Shown: positions 27,147 through 36,784, numbered from the stretch's first letter. The stretch: DNA of 64,000 nt from Vasconcelosia minhoensis LEGE 07310 (GCF_015207255.1 NZ_JADEXG010000004.1:62001-126000), one strand, 5' to 3'. A program made the numbers and translations. Notes: generated by a model from the letters alone, not told the origin.

Positions 27147-27671
27147 TCATCCTCTAGCTGCCGCTAAATCCTCAGCACTCTCGGTTTGCTGCGCGATCGC
27201 GTCGTCATGAACCACCAGGACTGAGCAGGTCGCATGGTGCATCACATAGCTGCTGACGCTGCCTAAAAACAGCTCTTTGAGTCCCCTGCGACCGCGACTG
27301 CCGACAATGACCAGATCGGCATTCCAGGTTTGCGCCAGTTCGCAGATGGCCCGACCGGGATTGCCTAATAGCTGAGTAAACTCAGCCTTGACTCCGGCGG
27401 CTGTCGCTCGGTCAGTAAAGCTACGCAGGCGATTCAAGCCGCTCTCTTCGTATTGCTTCCACTCTTTGCGATAGGTTTCCCAGGCAGACTCATTGATGAT
27501 GGGATAGTAGGCCAGTCCCGGATAGTGGGGCATCATGGGACCGCGGTCGGTCTCAGATAGAACATGCAGCAGCATGACCTGGCTGGTAGGTTGAGCTAGC
27601 GACAGCGCCTTTTGAAAGACCAGCTCGCAGGTTTCTGCCTGGTCTAGCGCAACTAAAAGCCGATTGTACAT
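27147..27671 (-). CDS. Universal stress protein (UspA family)
   Basis: 174 residues. The N-terminal strand YNRLLVALDQAETCELVFQKAL and the ATP-binding motif GSRGRRGLKELFLGSVS (G-2x-G-9x-G-S/T) near residue 127 identify an ATP-binding UspA. An insertion at about 45-85 (GPMMPHYPGLAYYPIINESAWETYRKEWKQYEE) is common in cyanobacterial members. It lies upstream of the antiporter on the same strand, 82 bp apart, so joint stress regulation is plausible. ATG 27671 follows AGGAGG. Confidence 0.92.
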   Translation of the reverse strand: MYNRLLVALDQAETCELVFQKALSLAQPTSQVMLLHVLSETDRGPMMPHYPGLAYYPIINESAWETYRKEWKQYEESGLNRLRSFTDRATAAGVKAEFTQLLGNPGRAICELAQTWNADLVIVGSRGRRGLKELFLGSVSSYVMHHATCSVLVVHDDAIAQQTESAEDLAAARG

Positions 27672-27871
27672 AGGGACCTCCTGAGCGGGCTAAGCGCGAT
27701 CGCTCCTTCTGATGAACTATACCTAAAGCCTAAATCGACAATCTGAGGAACTTATGAAGCCGCCGCCAAACCACTCTTGAACAGACATCACCTACTATCG
27801 CCGACCTATTGCATAGCGAACGATGAGCCCACAGTCACACTTTGACTAGCAGCATCTTGGGGAAAGCGAGC

Positions 27872-29263
27872 CTATTTGACCCAAACTGTCTTAGTGTTCA
27901 CAAATTCCAGAATACCGTGTCGGCCTAGCTCGCGGCCATAGCCGGACTCTTTGATGCCGCCGAAGGGCAGTCGTGGGTCGGACTTGACCAGGCCGTTGAT
28001 GAAGACCGCTCCGGCCTCCAGGGCTTCGATCAGGCGCTGCTGCTCCTGCGGGACTTGGCTCCAGGCGCTAGCGCCCAGGCCGAAGGAGGTGGCGTTGGCC
28101 AGCGCGATCGCGCTTTCTAAATCCGGCACGCGAAAGACTAGCGCCACTGGGCCAAAAAACTCTTCTTGGTCAGCGGGTGTCCCCGACGGAATCTGGGTCA
28201 GAATCGTCGGCGGATAGAAATTGCCCGGCTGCAGCCGTTCCGGCAGCTGAGCCTGAAGCGCATCGGGATTGCCACCGACCAGAGCCGTCGCGCCCTGGCT
28301 CAGGCAGGACCGCACCTGCTGGTCCAGCTCGTGCAAAATGGCAGGCGTTGCCAGCGGTCCAATATCGGTCTCTGGCTCCAGCGGGTCGCCTACCTTGAGT
28401 GCTCTGAACCGCTCGGCCAGCCCCCATTCAAAGGCGTCGGCAATCTCTTCTGCCACAATAAAGCGCTTGGCGGCAATGCAGGACTGGCCGTTGTTGATCA
28501 GCCGGGCGGTGGCAGCGGTCGCGATCGCGCTGTCCAAATCGGCGCTGGGCATGACCACAAACGGGTCGCTGCCGCCCAGCTCCAGCACGGACTTTTTGAT
28601 CGACTGCGCCGCTGCCGCTGCGACGCTGGCCCCCGCTGGACCGCTGCCGGTCAGGCTGACGGCCTGCACCCGCTCGTCGGTGATGATCTCAGCCACCTGC
28701 CCCGCCGAAATCAGCAGCGTTTGGAAGATGCCTGCGGGGAAGCCCGCCTGTTGGAAAATGTCCGCGATCGCCAAGGCCGACTGGGGCACGTTGGAAGCGT
28801 GCTTGAGCAGCACCCCATTCCCTGCCATCAGGGCTGGAGCCGCCGCCCGAAACGCCTGCCAGAAGGGAAAGTTCCAGGGCATGACGGTGAGAATGGTACC
28901 CAGCGGCTGATAGTGGATGTAGCTGCGGCCCGCGTCGGTTTCGACAATTTCATCCTGGAGCAGGTCAGCGGCCTGGTCAGCATAGTAGCGGCAGACCCAG
29001 GCGCTTTTTTCAACTTCTGCGATCGCGGCCTTGAGCGGCTTGCCCATCTCCAGGGTCATCAGCCGCCCGTACTGCTGCTTTTTCCCATCCAGAATATCTG
29101 CCGCCCGGTGTAGCCACTGACTGCGCTGGGCAAACTCGGTCTGACGATACTCGGCCCCAGCCTGGGCCGCTTGGGCTAAGGCTTGCTCAATTTCCGCAGC
29201 GCTGAGGGGGGGATAGGCGGCAAATTTTTCACCGGTTGCTGGATTGATGCTGGCTATAGGCAT
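27872..29263 (-). CDS. gabD: Succinate-semialdehyde dehydrogenase (aldehyde dehydrogenase superfamily)
   Basis: 463 residues. Catalytic Cys262 lies in NNGQSC and the general base Glu228 in LELGGSDP; the NAD(P) site region is TVMPWNFPFWQA. The length and the MPIASINPATGE start match the short Sad/YneI-type enzymes, which in cyanobacteria serve as succinate-semialdehyde dehydrogenase closing the TCA cycle through 2-oxoglutarate decarboxylase. The substrate is inferred from family resemblance. AGGAGG precedes ATG 29263. No decarboxylase gene is nearby. Confidence 0.88.
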   Translation of the reverse strand: MPIASINPATGEKFAAYPPLSAAEIEQALAQAAQAGAEYRQTEFAQRSQWLHRAADILDGKKQQYGRLMTLEMGKPLKAAIAEVEKSAWVCRYYADQAADLLQDEIVETDAGRSYIHYQPLGTILTVMPWNFPFWQAFRAAAPALMAGNGVLLKHASNVPQSALAIADIFQQAGFPAGIFQTLLISAGQVAEIITDERVQAVSLTGSGPAGASVAAAAAQSIKKSVLELGGSDPFVVMPSADLDSAIATAATARLINNGQSCIAAKRFIVAEEIADAFEWGLAERFRALKVGDPLEPETDIGPLATPAILHELDQQVRSCLSQGATALVGGNPDALQAQLPERLQPGNFYPPTILTQIPSGTPADQEEFFGPVALVFRVPDLESAIALANATSFGLGASAWSQVPQEQQRLIEALEAGAVFINGLVKSDPRLPFGGIKESGYGRELGRHGILEFVNTKTVWVK

Positions 29264-29526
29264 GGTTGACCTCCTGAAGGGTTTCGAGGCCGCTGGCAGC
29301 CCGTTGGACTCACGGTATATCTCTACTGTCGCAAGGAATGCATCGGCTTTGGCAGACTTTGTATAGATTGTTTACGTGAGAGAGCGCTGGTTTCAAGAGT
29401 GGTAACCCGATGAGCAGCGGTTGCCCTAAAAGCCTAGTGATACTTGGGAAAAGCCGCCAAAAGCAGCTGCAAAATCAGCTAGGCCAGAAGAGCTAAAATC
29501 GGAATTGATAAGTAGGTCAAAGTAGC

Positions 29527-29676
29527 ATGGCACAAACGCTAACTCAGTCCAATGCCCCTATTTTGATCGACGGGTTAACCTGGCGAGAATTTCGGGCAGC
29601 TGAACAGCTGATCGACCGGCCTGGGGTGCGACTATCTTTTTTAGACGGGATACTAGAAATTCGACGAATGCATTAA
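29527..29676 (+). pseudogene. Uma2 (DUF820) nuclease-fold remnant, N-terminus only
   Basis: 49 residues from ATG 29527: ILIDGLTWREFRAAEQLIDRPGVRLSFLDGILEI is the N-terminal part of Uma2-family proteins (PD-(D/E)XK fold, about 190 residues). The frame then runs into RRMH and a TAA at 29674, and I see no later domain sequence before 29759. Uma2 genes are abundant and often decayed in cyanobacteria. I read this as a relic. Confidence 0.65.
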
Positions 29677-29758
29677 CATGCCCCGACACGTCGAAGCCGT
29701 CAAAGCGTTTGGACAGGCCATATAGACCAGTCATTTAGAATGATAGGCATTGTGAACA

Positions 29759-30376
29759 ATGTTCAGCGTTAAGACAGAGCTTAGAATGAACGGGCGTTGC
29801 TGCCGCTATGCAGTCTATCGAGACAGCGCGCCGTTGGTATTTTCTGAAGTACTAAGGCTGTGGCAGAGTGACGATACATTTCGCTCGTTTTTCTTTGAAA
29901 TCCTGACTGATTCGCCGTTCGTTGCTTATATGTGGGAAACACCGTCCGTTTCTTGTTCCAGCGTTCAGCGGCCGTTTGAGTTTGTTCTGGTCGATGCTCC
30001 TGAGCTAGACCGCGCTGCCGAACCTGATGATTTTCAAGACTACTTCAGTCCTGAAGGGCAGGGGATTGTTTCGTTTGAGAATCTAGGCGGAGATGCGCTG
30101 ATGATTGTTCCGTCTCCACGTACGGCAGAGTCGGCCTACGTTCACCTGGCAAAGTTCGTTCGCGAGGGGCCAACTGAACAGGTTCAGGCGCTGTGGCAGG
30201 CGGTAGGTCGAGAAATGCGGTTGCGAATTAGCGATCGCGCCCTCTGGCTGAGCACGTCCGGGGCCGATGTGGCCTGGCTGCACGTCCGAGTAGATTCGCG
30301 GCCCAAATACTATGCGTATAAGCCCTACAAGCAAAGCGCACAGGCTGAGCATCACGACAACCCTAGCCGCCAATAG
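29759..30376 (+). CDS. DUF6940 family protein
   Basis: 205 residues, soluble. The sequence matches what I recall of DUF6940: SEVLRLWQSDDTFRSFFFEILTDSPFVAYMWETPSV, FEFVLVDAPELDR, YFSPEGQGIVSFENLGGDALMIVPSPR, SAYVHLAKFVREG and WLSTSGADVAWLHVRVDSRPKYYAYKPYK. Function unknown; members are found in cyanobacteria and plants. ATG 29759 is used; a second ATG at residue 10 (29786) would still keep the conserved part. No operon partner. Confidence 0.8.
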   Translation: MFSVKTELRMNGRCCRYAVYRDSAPLVFSEVLRLWQSDDTFRSFFFEILTDSPFVAYMWETPSVSCSSVQRPFEFVLVDAPELDRAAEPDDFQDYFSPEGQGIVSFENLGGDALMIVPSPRTAESAYVHLAKFVREGPTEQVQALWQAVGREMRLRISDRALWLSTSGADVAWLHVRVDSRPKYYAYKPYKQSAQAEHHDNPSRQ

Positions 30377-30419
30377 AGCTTTCGGTTAAAGTGATGAGTA
30401 GTCGGAATACAAAACTTTT

Positions 30420-30566
30420 ATGAGCCTCAGCCTTACTCCCGACCAGGAACGCTTTATTCAAACCAAGCTCCAGGCTGGGAAATACCGCTCTGCCGAAGAA
30501 GTTCTAGAACTTGCTCTGCGGCTCCTAGATGAATACGATCGCTCTGAAGCAGCATGGGCAGGGTAA
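30420..30566 (+). pseudogene. ParD-like antitoxin, truncated by an early stop
   Basis: 48 residues: MSLSLTPDQERFIQTKLQAGKYRSAEEVLELALRLLDEYDRSEAAWAG. This is the ribbon-helix-helix and first linker helix of a type II ParD antitoxin (normally about 80 residues). After the TAA at 30564 the same frame continues AQENRIQSMHW, suggesting a nonsense mutation. No ParE toxin follows. A relic; DNA binding might survive but toxin neutralisation should not. Confidence 0.65.
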
Positions 30567-31154
30567 GCGCAAGAAAATCGTATCCAAAGTATGCATTGGC
30601 TTTTGGGCGATGCGGACGTCGCTGGAAGCCCCATTTTTCCGTACTCGACTTTCTCAATAGCTTTACCCTGTTGACATAGACGCAGTCATTTTTCTCAATA
30701 AGGCAGTCTTTATTGATTCTTGCGCTTACCCTGATATTCCCTCTTCGATAAACCAATAGAAATATTCATTAACAGAATTGATAATGGGTGGAACCCTACT
30801 ACTTCATGTACGTTTGATATATCGATTCTAATTTTCTCTAAAGATCTTCTTGTTATTCTGTCATTTGGGGATGAAGACTAGAATCTAGAGAAGCAGAGAA
30901 ACGGGTTTAAACCTATGAATTCATGCGCCGGATGACGTTCAGCCCGGTGTGACTCACTTTCGGTAGGTTCCGTTCGCTCGAACCCTACTTTGTCAGCCTG
31001 CCCAATATGTTGCCGTCACGGTCGATCACTGTGGCTAATAGCTTAGCGACTGGTCACAGCTGACAAGCGTGCTGACAGCGTCACAACTTCCCGAGTTCTT
31101 CTCGATTGGGAGATAGGGTGAACTGATAGAACCTGCCCTGAGAGCAGAAGCCCC
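30567..31154. other. 588-bp intergenic region
   Basis: Low-complexity AT-rich sequence after the broken antitoxin. I see a GGTTTAAACC palindrome at 30904-30913 and a short imperfect hairpin GGTAGGTTC...GAACCCTAC near 30962-30990. No convincing gene on either strand. The leader of the kinase operon starting at 31155 must lie in its last part. Confidence 0.45.
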
Positions 31155-32747
31155 ATGCCGGACAATGCCCCATTAAAAACTGACGCTTTAGCTAATCGCT
31201 ATGACTGCCATGATGCGCTGCGGCGGCTGGTCGCGCTGTCTACGATACAGACAGATAGCGCTTTCTTTCCGGCCTGTGTGCAGTCCCTAGCCGAAGTTTT
31301 GCGGGTGGGCTATTCGTTTATTTTGGAATTTACCGATGTGGAGCGGACGCGGCTGCGATCGCGTTCCTTCTGGGCCAACGGCAGCCTAGCCGCCAACGTT
31401 GAGCTAGCCCGAGCCGACGTTCCCTGCCCGACTAACGTCAGGCAGCTTTGTTTTTACCGCGATCGCTTTTTGGAGCATTTTCCCGAATGGCAGTCGGTCT
31501 TCCCAGAGGCCGTCAGCTATCTGGCAGTACCCTTAGCGACGGTGGCAGGCGAGCCCCTGGGCTATCTGGCGATTGCTGACACTCAGCCCATGGTTGAGGA
31601 CGAGCCGCGAGCAATGATTTTGCAGCTGGTTGCAACGCAGGTGGCGTCTGAGCTGGAGCGGCAGCTGATGGCGCGATCGCTTCAGGCCGCCAGGGCGGAA
31701 GCGGAGGCGGCGAATCGGGCAAAAACCGCCTTTCTAGCCAGCATCAGCCATGAGCTGCGAACCCCCCTGAATGCGATCATTGGCTTTACTCAGCTGTTGG
31801 AGGGCGGTACAAATCTCTTTCCCCAGCAGCGGCAGCAGCTCGGCATCATCCACCGCAGCGGCAGCCAGCTTTCAAGCTTGGTCAACGGCGTGCTGGAAAT
31901 GACGAGACTAGAAGCGGGGCAGGCGGTTCTAGAGCCGCGACCGTTCGACCTCTATCGGCTCCTGCAGCGGCTGTACGAAAAATTTTACCTGCGGGCGAGT
32001 GAAAAAAGACTGCCGCTTCAGTTTTGCCCAGCGCCTGACCTGCCCCAGTATCTGGAAGGCGACGAAGAAAAGCTACAGCAGGTACTGATTCAGCTGATTG
32101 GGAATGCAATCAAATTTACTCAAACGGGCGGGATCTGGGTCAATATTGGCGCAACGCTTCAGGCTAAGGCGCCCGGCTATACCCTGCGATTCGAGGTTCA
32201 GGATACCGGCCCGGGCATCCCAACGGCAGAGCATCAGAGCATTTTTCAGCCCTTCGCCCAGACCACGAACGGCCTTCAGCTTGGCGGCACGGGGCTAGGG
32301 TTGGCCATGAGCCGTCAGTATGTGCAGCTGATGGGCGGCAGCCTGGAGGTGGCCAGTGAGCCGGGGGCTGGGGCCTGCTTTAGCTTTAGCCTGACCGCCG
32401 CCCCGGCGACGCCGATAGCCGTACTGGCCAGTCAGCAGACCATGCGCCTGGTGCAGCCGCTGGCGACAAACCCAATTGGGGCTACGGTTGAGGAGCTGAG
32501 CTGTATGTCTGAGACGTGGCGGTTAGCCCTGTGGCAGGCGGCAGTACAGGTCGATAGCGAGCAGATTTTAGCCTTGCTAATGCAGATTCCACCAGAGCAG
32601 TCGGCCTTAGCAGACCGGCTCCGAACGCTGACTTTACAGTTTCGCTTCGATGAAATTTTGGAACTGATAGCAGAAGACGAGCCCTATGACTCTTATGACT
32701 CCTATGACTTAGACGAGCCCTTTCCCCCCTTCGACCCGTTTGATTAG
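31155..32747 (+). CDS. GAF-domain sensor histidine kinase
   Basis: 530 residues, no membrane segments. A GAF-like sensor domain (about 20-170), a coiled linker (LMARSLQAARAEAEAANRA), HisKA with SISHELRTPLNAIIGF (His near 198), and HATPase_c with QLIGNAIKFTQTG, DTGPGIP and GTGLGLAMS. After the ATPase comes a helical module of about 60 residues (WRLALWQAAVQVDSEQILALLMQIPPEQ ... FRFDEILELI), also present in the hybrid kinase at 34226. The tail is a repeat of Asp-Ser-Tyr-Asp and PPFDPFD units. The first gene of the signalling operon; it ends 84 bp before the binding protein. Confidence 0.9.
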   Translation: MPDNAPLKTDALANRYDCHDALRRLVALSTIQTDSAFFPACVQSLAEVLRVGYSFILEFTDVERTRLRSRSFWANGSLAANVELARADVPCPTNVRQLCFYRDRFLEHFPEWQSVFPEAVSYLAVPLATVAGEPLGYLAIADTQPMVEDEPRAMILQLVATQVASELERQLMARSLQAARAEAEAANRAKTAFLASISHELRTPLNAIIGFTQLLEGGTNLFPQQRQQLGIIHRSGSQLSSLVNGVLEMTRLEAGQAVLEPRPFDLYRLLQRLYEKFYLRASEKRLPLQFCPAPDLPQYLEGDEEKLQQVLIQLIGNAIKFTQTGGIWVNIGATLQAKAPGYTLRFEVQDTGPGIPTAEHQSIFQPFAQTTNGLQLGGTGLGLAMSRQYVQLMGGSLEVASEPGAGACFSFSLTAAPATPIAVLASQQTMRLVQPLATNPIGATVEELSCMSETWRLALWQAAVQVDSEQILALLMQIPPEQSALADRLRTLTLQFRFDEILELIAEDEPYDSYDSYDLDEPFPPFDPFD

Positions 32748-32831
32748 CAGCTTAGAGAAACCTTACATTTTCGCCGCTATTTCAGCCCTTCCGATATTCT
32801 GACCTTATATAGAAACTTCCCCTATTCAAAA

Positions 32832-34229
32832 ATGCTGAAACGTCACGTCCTGAACCTACTTCGGTCTCGCTTGATCCGCTATGCGCTGCTGAGCAGTTTG
32901 GTCAGCCTGATTGCGCTGGCCTGCTCCCAGGGAACGATTTCAGAAACTGCCGTCGAACCCGATGCCGCTTCCCGAGAGGAGCTGGTCATTCTGTGGGACA
33001 AAGGCTACGTGATTGAGGAAGACGAGGCAATCGAAGCCGTCGTGCGCGATTGGCAAAACCAGTCCGGGCTGGCCGTCGATCTCTCATTTTATAATTCTGG
33101 TGAAATTGCGCCGAAGACGCTGCGGGCTTCCCAGGCCGGAGCGCCGCCGGATATTCTGTTTGCGGCTAAGTCGGTTTACCCGGTGACGGACTGGCAGGGG
33201 AAGCTAGCCGACGTGAGTGAGGTGGTGGATGGGATGCGCGATCTCTACACCGCCGACGCCCTGCAGGCCGCCAAAATCTACGGCAGCACCGAACCGAATG
33301 ACTACGGCGTGCCGCTTAGTCAGTCCACCACCCATATTTTCTACTGGAAAGACCTTTTGCAGGAAGCCGGCTATACCCCCGCTGATATTCCGACGGACTG
33401 GGACGGCTTCTGGAATTTTTGGAAAACGGTGCAGGACCAGCTGCGGCCCCAGTATCCAGACCTCTATAGCATCGGTCTGCCCTACTCGGCAGTGGCTACC
33501 GACACCTACCAGATTTTTGAGCAGGTGCTCGAAGCCTACGACGTCGAGATGCTAGACGAGCAGGGCCAGCTCCAGGTCGATCGGCCCGAGGTGCGTCAGG
33601 GCATTGTCCAGTCCCTGGACTGGTATCTTCAGTTCTATCGCGAGGGCTACGCGCCGCCCGATGCCGCCAGTTGGTCTGACCCAGAGAACAATCGCCATCT
33701 GCTCAACCGCAACTTGGTGATGACGCCCAATCCGACCTTGTCGATTCCAGCAGCGGTGCGTAACGATCAGGAGCTGTATACCCAGCGGCTCGGCACGATT
33801 GAGTTTCCCCAGAAGCCCAGCGGCAACCCCATGCCGCATCTGGTCATTGTACGGCAGGCAATTGTGTTTGAAGATTCTCCCAATCAGGCCGCAGCCAAAG
33901 ATTTTCTGGCCTACCTGATCCAGCCTGAGGTGCTGAATAGTTTCTTGAAAACGTCCTACGGTCGCTTTATGCCAGTAACCCAGCAGTTTGGCGCTGATGA
34001 ATTTTGGAGCGACCCTCAGGATCCACATATTTCGACCGTGACCGAAACCCTCGATCGGGGCCTCACTCGCTCCTTTTACAACACGCTAAACCCGGCCTAT
34101 GGCGTCGTCATGGAAGAAAATATCTGGGGCCAGGTGATTCAGGAAATGGCGGCAAACAATCTGTCTGCCGAAGCCGCAGCCGACCAGGCAATCGACCAAA
34201 TTCAGGCCATCTTTGAGCAAGCATCATGA
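32832..34229 (+). CDS. Extracellular solute-binding lipoprotein (family 1 type)
   Basis: 465 residues. The signal sequence ends in a lipobox (LIALAC, Cys about 31), so the protein is anchored in the periplasm. The fold is that of carbohydrate-type ABC substrate-binding proteins (EELVILWDKGYVIEEDEAIEAVVRDWQNQSG, PPDILFAAK, TPADIPTDWDGFWNFWKTV). No permease or ATPase gene is adjacent. It overlaps the next gene, a sensor kinase with a periplasmic domain, by 4 bp (ATGA). That arrangement suggests it senses a ligand and hands the signal to the kinase rather than feeding a transporter. The ligand is unknown. Confidence 0.88.
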   Translation: MLKRHVLNLLRSRLIRYALLSSLVSLIALACSQGTISETAVEPDAASREELVILWDKGYVIEEDEAIEAVVRDWQNQSGLAVDLSFYNSGEIAPKTLRASQAGAPPDILFAAKSVYPVTDWQGKLADVSEVVDGMRDLYTADALQAAKIYGSTEPNDYGVPLSQSTTHIFYWKDLLQEAGYTPADIPTDWDGFWNFWKTVQDQLRPQYPDLYSIGLPYSAVATDTYQIFEQVLEAYDVEMLDEQGQLQVDRPEVRQGIVQSLDWYLQFYREGYAPPDAASWSDPENNRHLLNRNLVMTPNPTLSIPAAVRNDQELYTQRLGTIEFPQKPSGNPMPHLVIVRQAIVFEDSPNQAAAKDFLAYLIQPEVLNSFLKTSYGRFMPVTQQFGADEFWSDPQDPHISTVTETLDRGLTRSFYNTLNPAYGVVMEENIWGQVIQEMAANNLSAEAAADQAIDQIQAIFEQAS

Positions 34230-36784
34230 AGCTCCGACAGCTCACCTTTACCACGCGAATTGCCAGCTCGTTTTTACTGTTGGCGCTACTAGCCGTCTCT
34301 ACGGTAGGCGGCGTGGCCTTTTGGAATGCTCGGCGGGCGCTGGAGAAGGCGGCCTACAGCCGCCTGAACGTGACCGCGACGCTGAAAGAGAAAGAAATCA
34401 GCCGCTGGCTAGAATCCTGTGAAGAAGATTTTCTCCTCATCACGACCTTCCCCACCGTCCAGGCTAATTTACAAAAGCTGTTGAATAGTGAACCGGATTC
34501 ACCGGCATACAAAGCCGCCGAGCGCGAACTCAACCAGTACCTGGGCGAGATTGCCGAGGTAAAACCCAAATTCACCGAAATCTCAGTCCAAAGCCGCAGC
34601 AATCAGATCGTGCTCTCGACCGATCCTGCCCAAGAAGGCAAATATGTGATTGCAACAAATCTGACCTACATCGAAGAAGTTGTGTCGGGAGACGAGTTCG
34701 CCCCCGTTTTTTATGTCTCTCCAGAAACTGGTAAGCCAGCAATTACCTATGCTGCACCGGTCCGGGATAGTCGTGGCCAGCGCCAGGGCGTGATTTTAGC
34801 CGATTTAAATCTGAAGCGCATTGACGACATTGTGAAGGAAGAAAACGGCCTCGACCAGACCAGTGAGACCTACGTGATCGGCTCTCTTGCTAACAAAACA
34901 GCGTTTATCTCTCGCAGCAGTACCGATCTTCAGAACTTTCCTGATGGCCCTCAGAGTCCCGGTATTCAAGCCGCACTACAGGGACAAAGCGGCCGTGGCC
35001 TCTATGACAACTACCTAGGCAGGCCCGTCATCGGCGTCTATCACTGGCTGACCGAGCAGGATATTGCGCTACTGGTCGAGATGGAGCAGTCGGAAGCCTT
35101 TGAACCAGCCCGGCGGCTGGCTTTGGCTCTGATGCTGGTCGGATTTGCCTGTGCAGGGGTGCTGCTGATTGGCGTGAACCGGCTGGCTCGGCAGCTGGGA
35201 CTTTCTCGCAAACAGCTGGAAAATTACAGCCGCAAGCTAGAGAAAACGGCCAAAGTCGCCAATGCCGCCAACCGCTCTAAGAGCGAATTCTTAGCCAACA
35301 TGAGCCACGAGCTGCGGACGCCGCTCAACGCGATTCTCGGCTTTACTCAGCTGATGTCCCGCACGGCGGGGACTACGGCAGTCCAACAAGACTACTTGGG
35401 CATCATCAGCCGCAGCGGCGAGCATTTGCTCAATCTGATCAACGATGTGCTTTCCATGTCAAAAATTGAAGCCGGTCGGACTACCCTCGACCCAACCCGC
35501 TTTGACCTCTATCATCTGCTCACGACCCTGGAGGAGATGCTGCGGATCAAGGCCGAAGCGAAGGGAATTCACCTGTATTTTAAGATTTCTCCTGAGGTTC
35601 CTCAGGCAGTTAAAACCGACGAAGGCAAGCTGCGTCAGGTGCTGGTCAATCTTTTGGGGAATGCTATCAAGTTCACACAGGCGGGCAGCGTGACACTAAT
35701 GGTAGAGGCAGCCGAGCCTGTTAATTCAGTTAATGAAACAACCAACGGCTCAGCTGACGTTTCGGTCTGGCTGCGCTTCAAGATTCAAGATACTGGCCCC
35801 GGTATCGATACTGGCGAACTCGACCATCTATTCGACCCCTTCTTTCAAGCAGCGAAAACGCGCACGACCCATCAGGGCACAGGGCTAGGACTTGCTATTA
35901 GTCAGCGGTTTGTCAAGCTGATGGGCGGCCAGATCGAGGTCCAGAGTGCTGCTGGCGAGGGCGCGGCCTTTAGCTTCAGCATTCCGGTGCAGCCGACTGA
36001 GGCAGTCAGGCCGTCCCAGCCCGCCGACCGCCGCGTCGTTGGGCTGATGCCCGGCCAGCCGGAATATCGGATTCTGGTGGTGGATGACGCGATCGCGAGT
36101 CGCCGCCTGCTAAACGAACTGCTCAGCCCTATCGGCTTCAGCGTCCGCACTGCCACCAATGGCCGCGCTGCCCTCAGCCTGCACAAATCCTGGCATCCTC
36201 ACCTGATCTGGATGGACATGCGCATGCCAATCATGGACGGCTACGAAGCCACCCGCCAAATCCGCTCCCTTCCCACCTATCCGTCCACCCCTAACGCCTC
36301 CGGCAACACTGCGCGAACATCCCATCACCCCATCACCCCATTACCCCATCACCCTCCAACCATCATCGCCCTCACCGCCAGCGCCTTCGAAGAAGACCGC
36401 GCCGCCGTCATCGCCTGTGGCTGTGATGACTTTGTCCGCAAACCGTTTCAGGAACAGGTCATTTTCGACAAAATGGCCAAGCATCTGGGTGTTCAGTACC
36501 GCTATGAAACAATCGTGAATGCGGCTACCCATCCTGCTTCAGAGTCGAGTCCGCATTCAGCATCAGGCCCATCCGTAGAATCAGTCGATCTCTCGGTCAT
36601 GCCAGCCGACTGGATTAAGCAGCTCCATACCGCCGCCGTCCAGGTCGATGCTGAAAAACTGCTGCTGCTGATTCAGCAAATTCCAACTGAGTACAGCGTT
36701 CTGTCTCAAGCCCTGAAACAGCTGATTCACAACTATGGCTTCGACGAAATTATTGACCTCACTGCCGCCACCCACTATGTCTAA
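34226..36784 (+). CDS. Hybrid histidine kinase: periplasmic Cache - HisKA - HATPase - REC
   Basis: 852 residues. TM1 (IASSFLLLALLAVSTVGGVAF), a periplasmic double-Cache-like domain (about 35-285; YVSPETGKPAITYAAPVRDSRGQRQGVILADLNL), TM2 (LALALMLVGFACAGVLLIGV), HisKA with NMSHELRTPLNAILGF (His about 360), HATPase (NLLGNAIKFTQAG, DTGPGID, GTGLGLAIS), and a receiver (RILVVDDA, WMDMRMPIMDGYEA, Asp about 663). The receiver contains a low-complexity Pro/His insertion encoded by a CCCATCAC-type repeat. A C-terminal helical module matches that of the 31155 kinase. It overlaps genes on both sides, so it is translationally coupled. Confidence 0.92.
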   Translation: MKLRQLTFTTRIASSFLLLALLAVSTVGGVAFWNARRALEKAAYSRLNVTATLKEKEISRWLESCEEDFLLITTFPTVQANLQKLLNSEPDSPAYKAAERELNQYLGEIAEVKPKFTEISVQSRSNQIVLSTDPAQEGKYVIATNLTYIEEVVSGDEFAPVFYVSPETGKPAITYAAPVRDSRGQRQGVILADLNLKRIDDIVKEENGLDQTSETYVIGSLANKTAFISRSSTDLQNFPDGPQSPGIQAALQGQSGRGLYDNYLGRPVIGVYHWLTEQDIALLVEMEQSEAFEPARRLALALMLVGFACAGVLLIGVNRLARQLGLSRKQLENYSRKLEKTAKVANAANRSKSEFLANMSHELRTPLNAILGFTQLMSRTAGTTAVQQDYLGIISRSGEHLLNLINDVLSMSKIEAGRTTLDPTRFDLYHLLTTLEEMLRIKAEAKGIHLYFKISPEVPQAVKTDEGKLRQVLVNLLGNAIKFTQAGSVTLMVEAAEPVNSVNETTNGSADVSVWLRFKIQDTGPGIDTGELDHLFDPFFQAAKTRTTHQGTGLGLAISQRFVKLMGGQIEVQSAAGEGAAFSFSIPVQPTEAVRPSQPADRRVVGLMPGQPEYRILVVDDAIASRRLLNELLSPIGFSVRTATNGRAALSLHKSWHPHLIWMDMRMPIMDGYEATRQIRSLPTYPSTPNASGNTARTSHHPITPLPHHPPTIIALTASAFEEDRAAVIACGCDDFVRKPFQEQVIFDKMAKHLGVQYRYETIVNAATHPASESSPHSASGPSVESVDLSVMPADWIKQLHTAAVQVDAEKLLLLIQQIPTEYSVLSQALKQLIHNYGFDEIIDLTAATHYV
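36319..36357 (+). repeat. Intragenic CCCATCAC short tandem repeat
   Basis: About four imperfect copies of CCCATCAC(C) inside the receiver-domain coding region of the hybrid kinase. They encode the Pro/His-rich loop HHPITPLPHHPPT. It looks like the short tandemly repeated sequences known from cyanobacterial genomes. Confidence 0.65.

Noticed and set aside
28166-29113. A 315-residue plus-strand frame
   Set aside because: It is the antisense of the succinate-semialdehyde dehydrogenase gene, with no family resemblance and no ribosome site.
30454-30756. A 100-residue minus-strand frame
   Set aside because: It overlaps the ParD-like remnant in antisense and has no recognisable motif or ribosome site.
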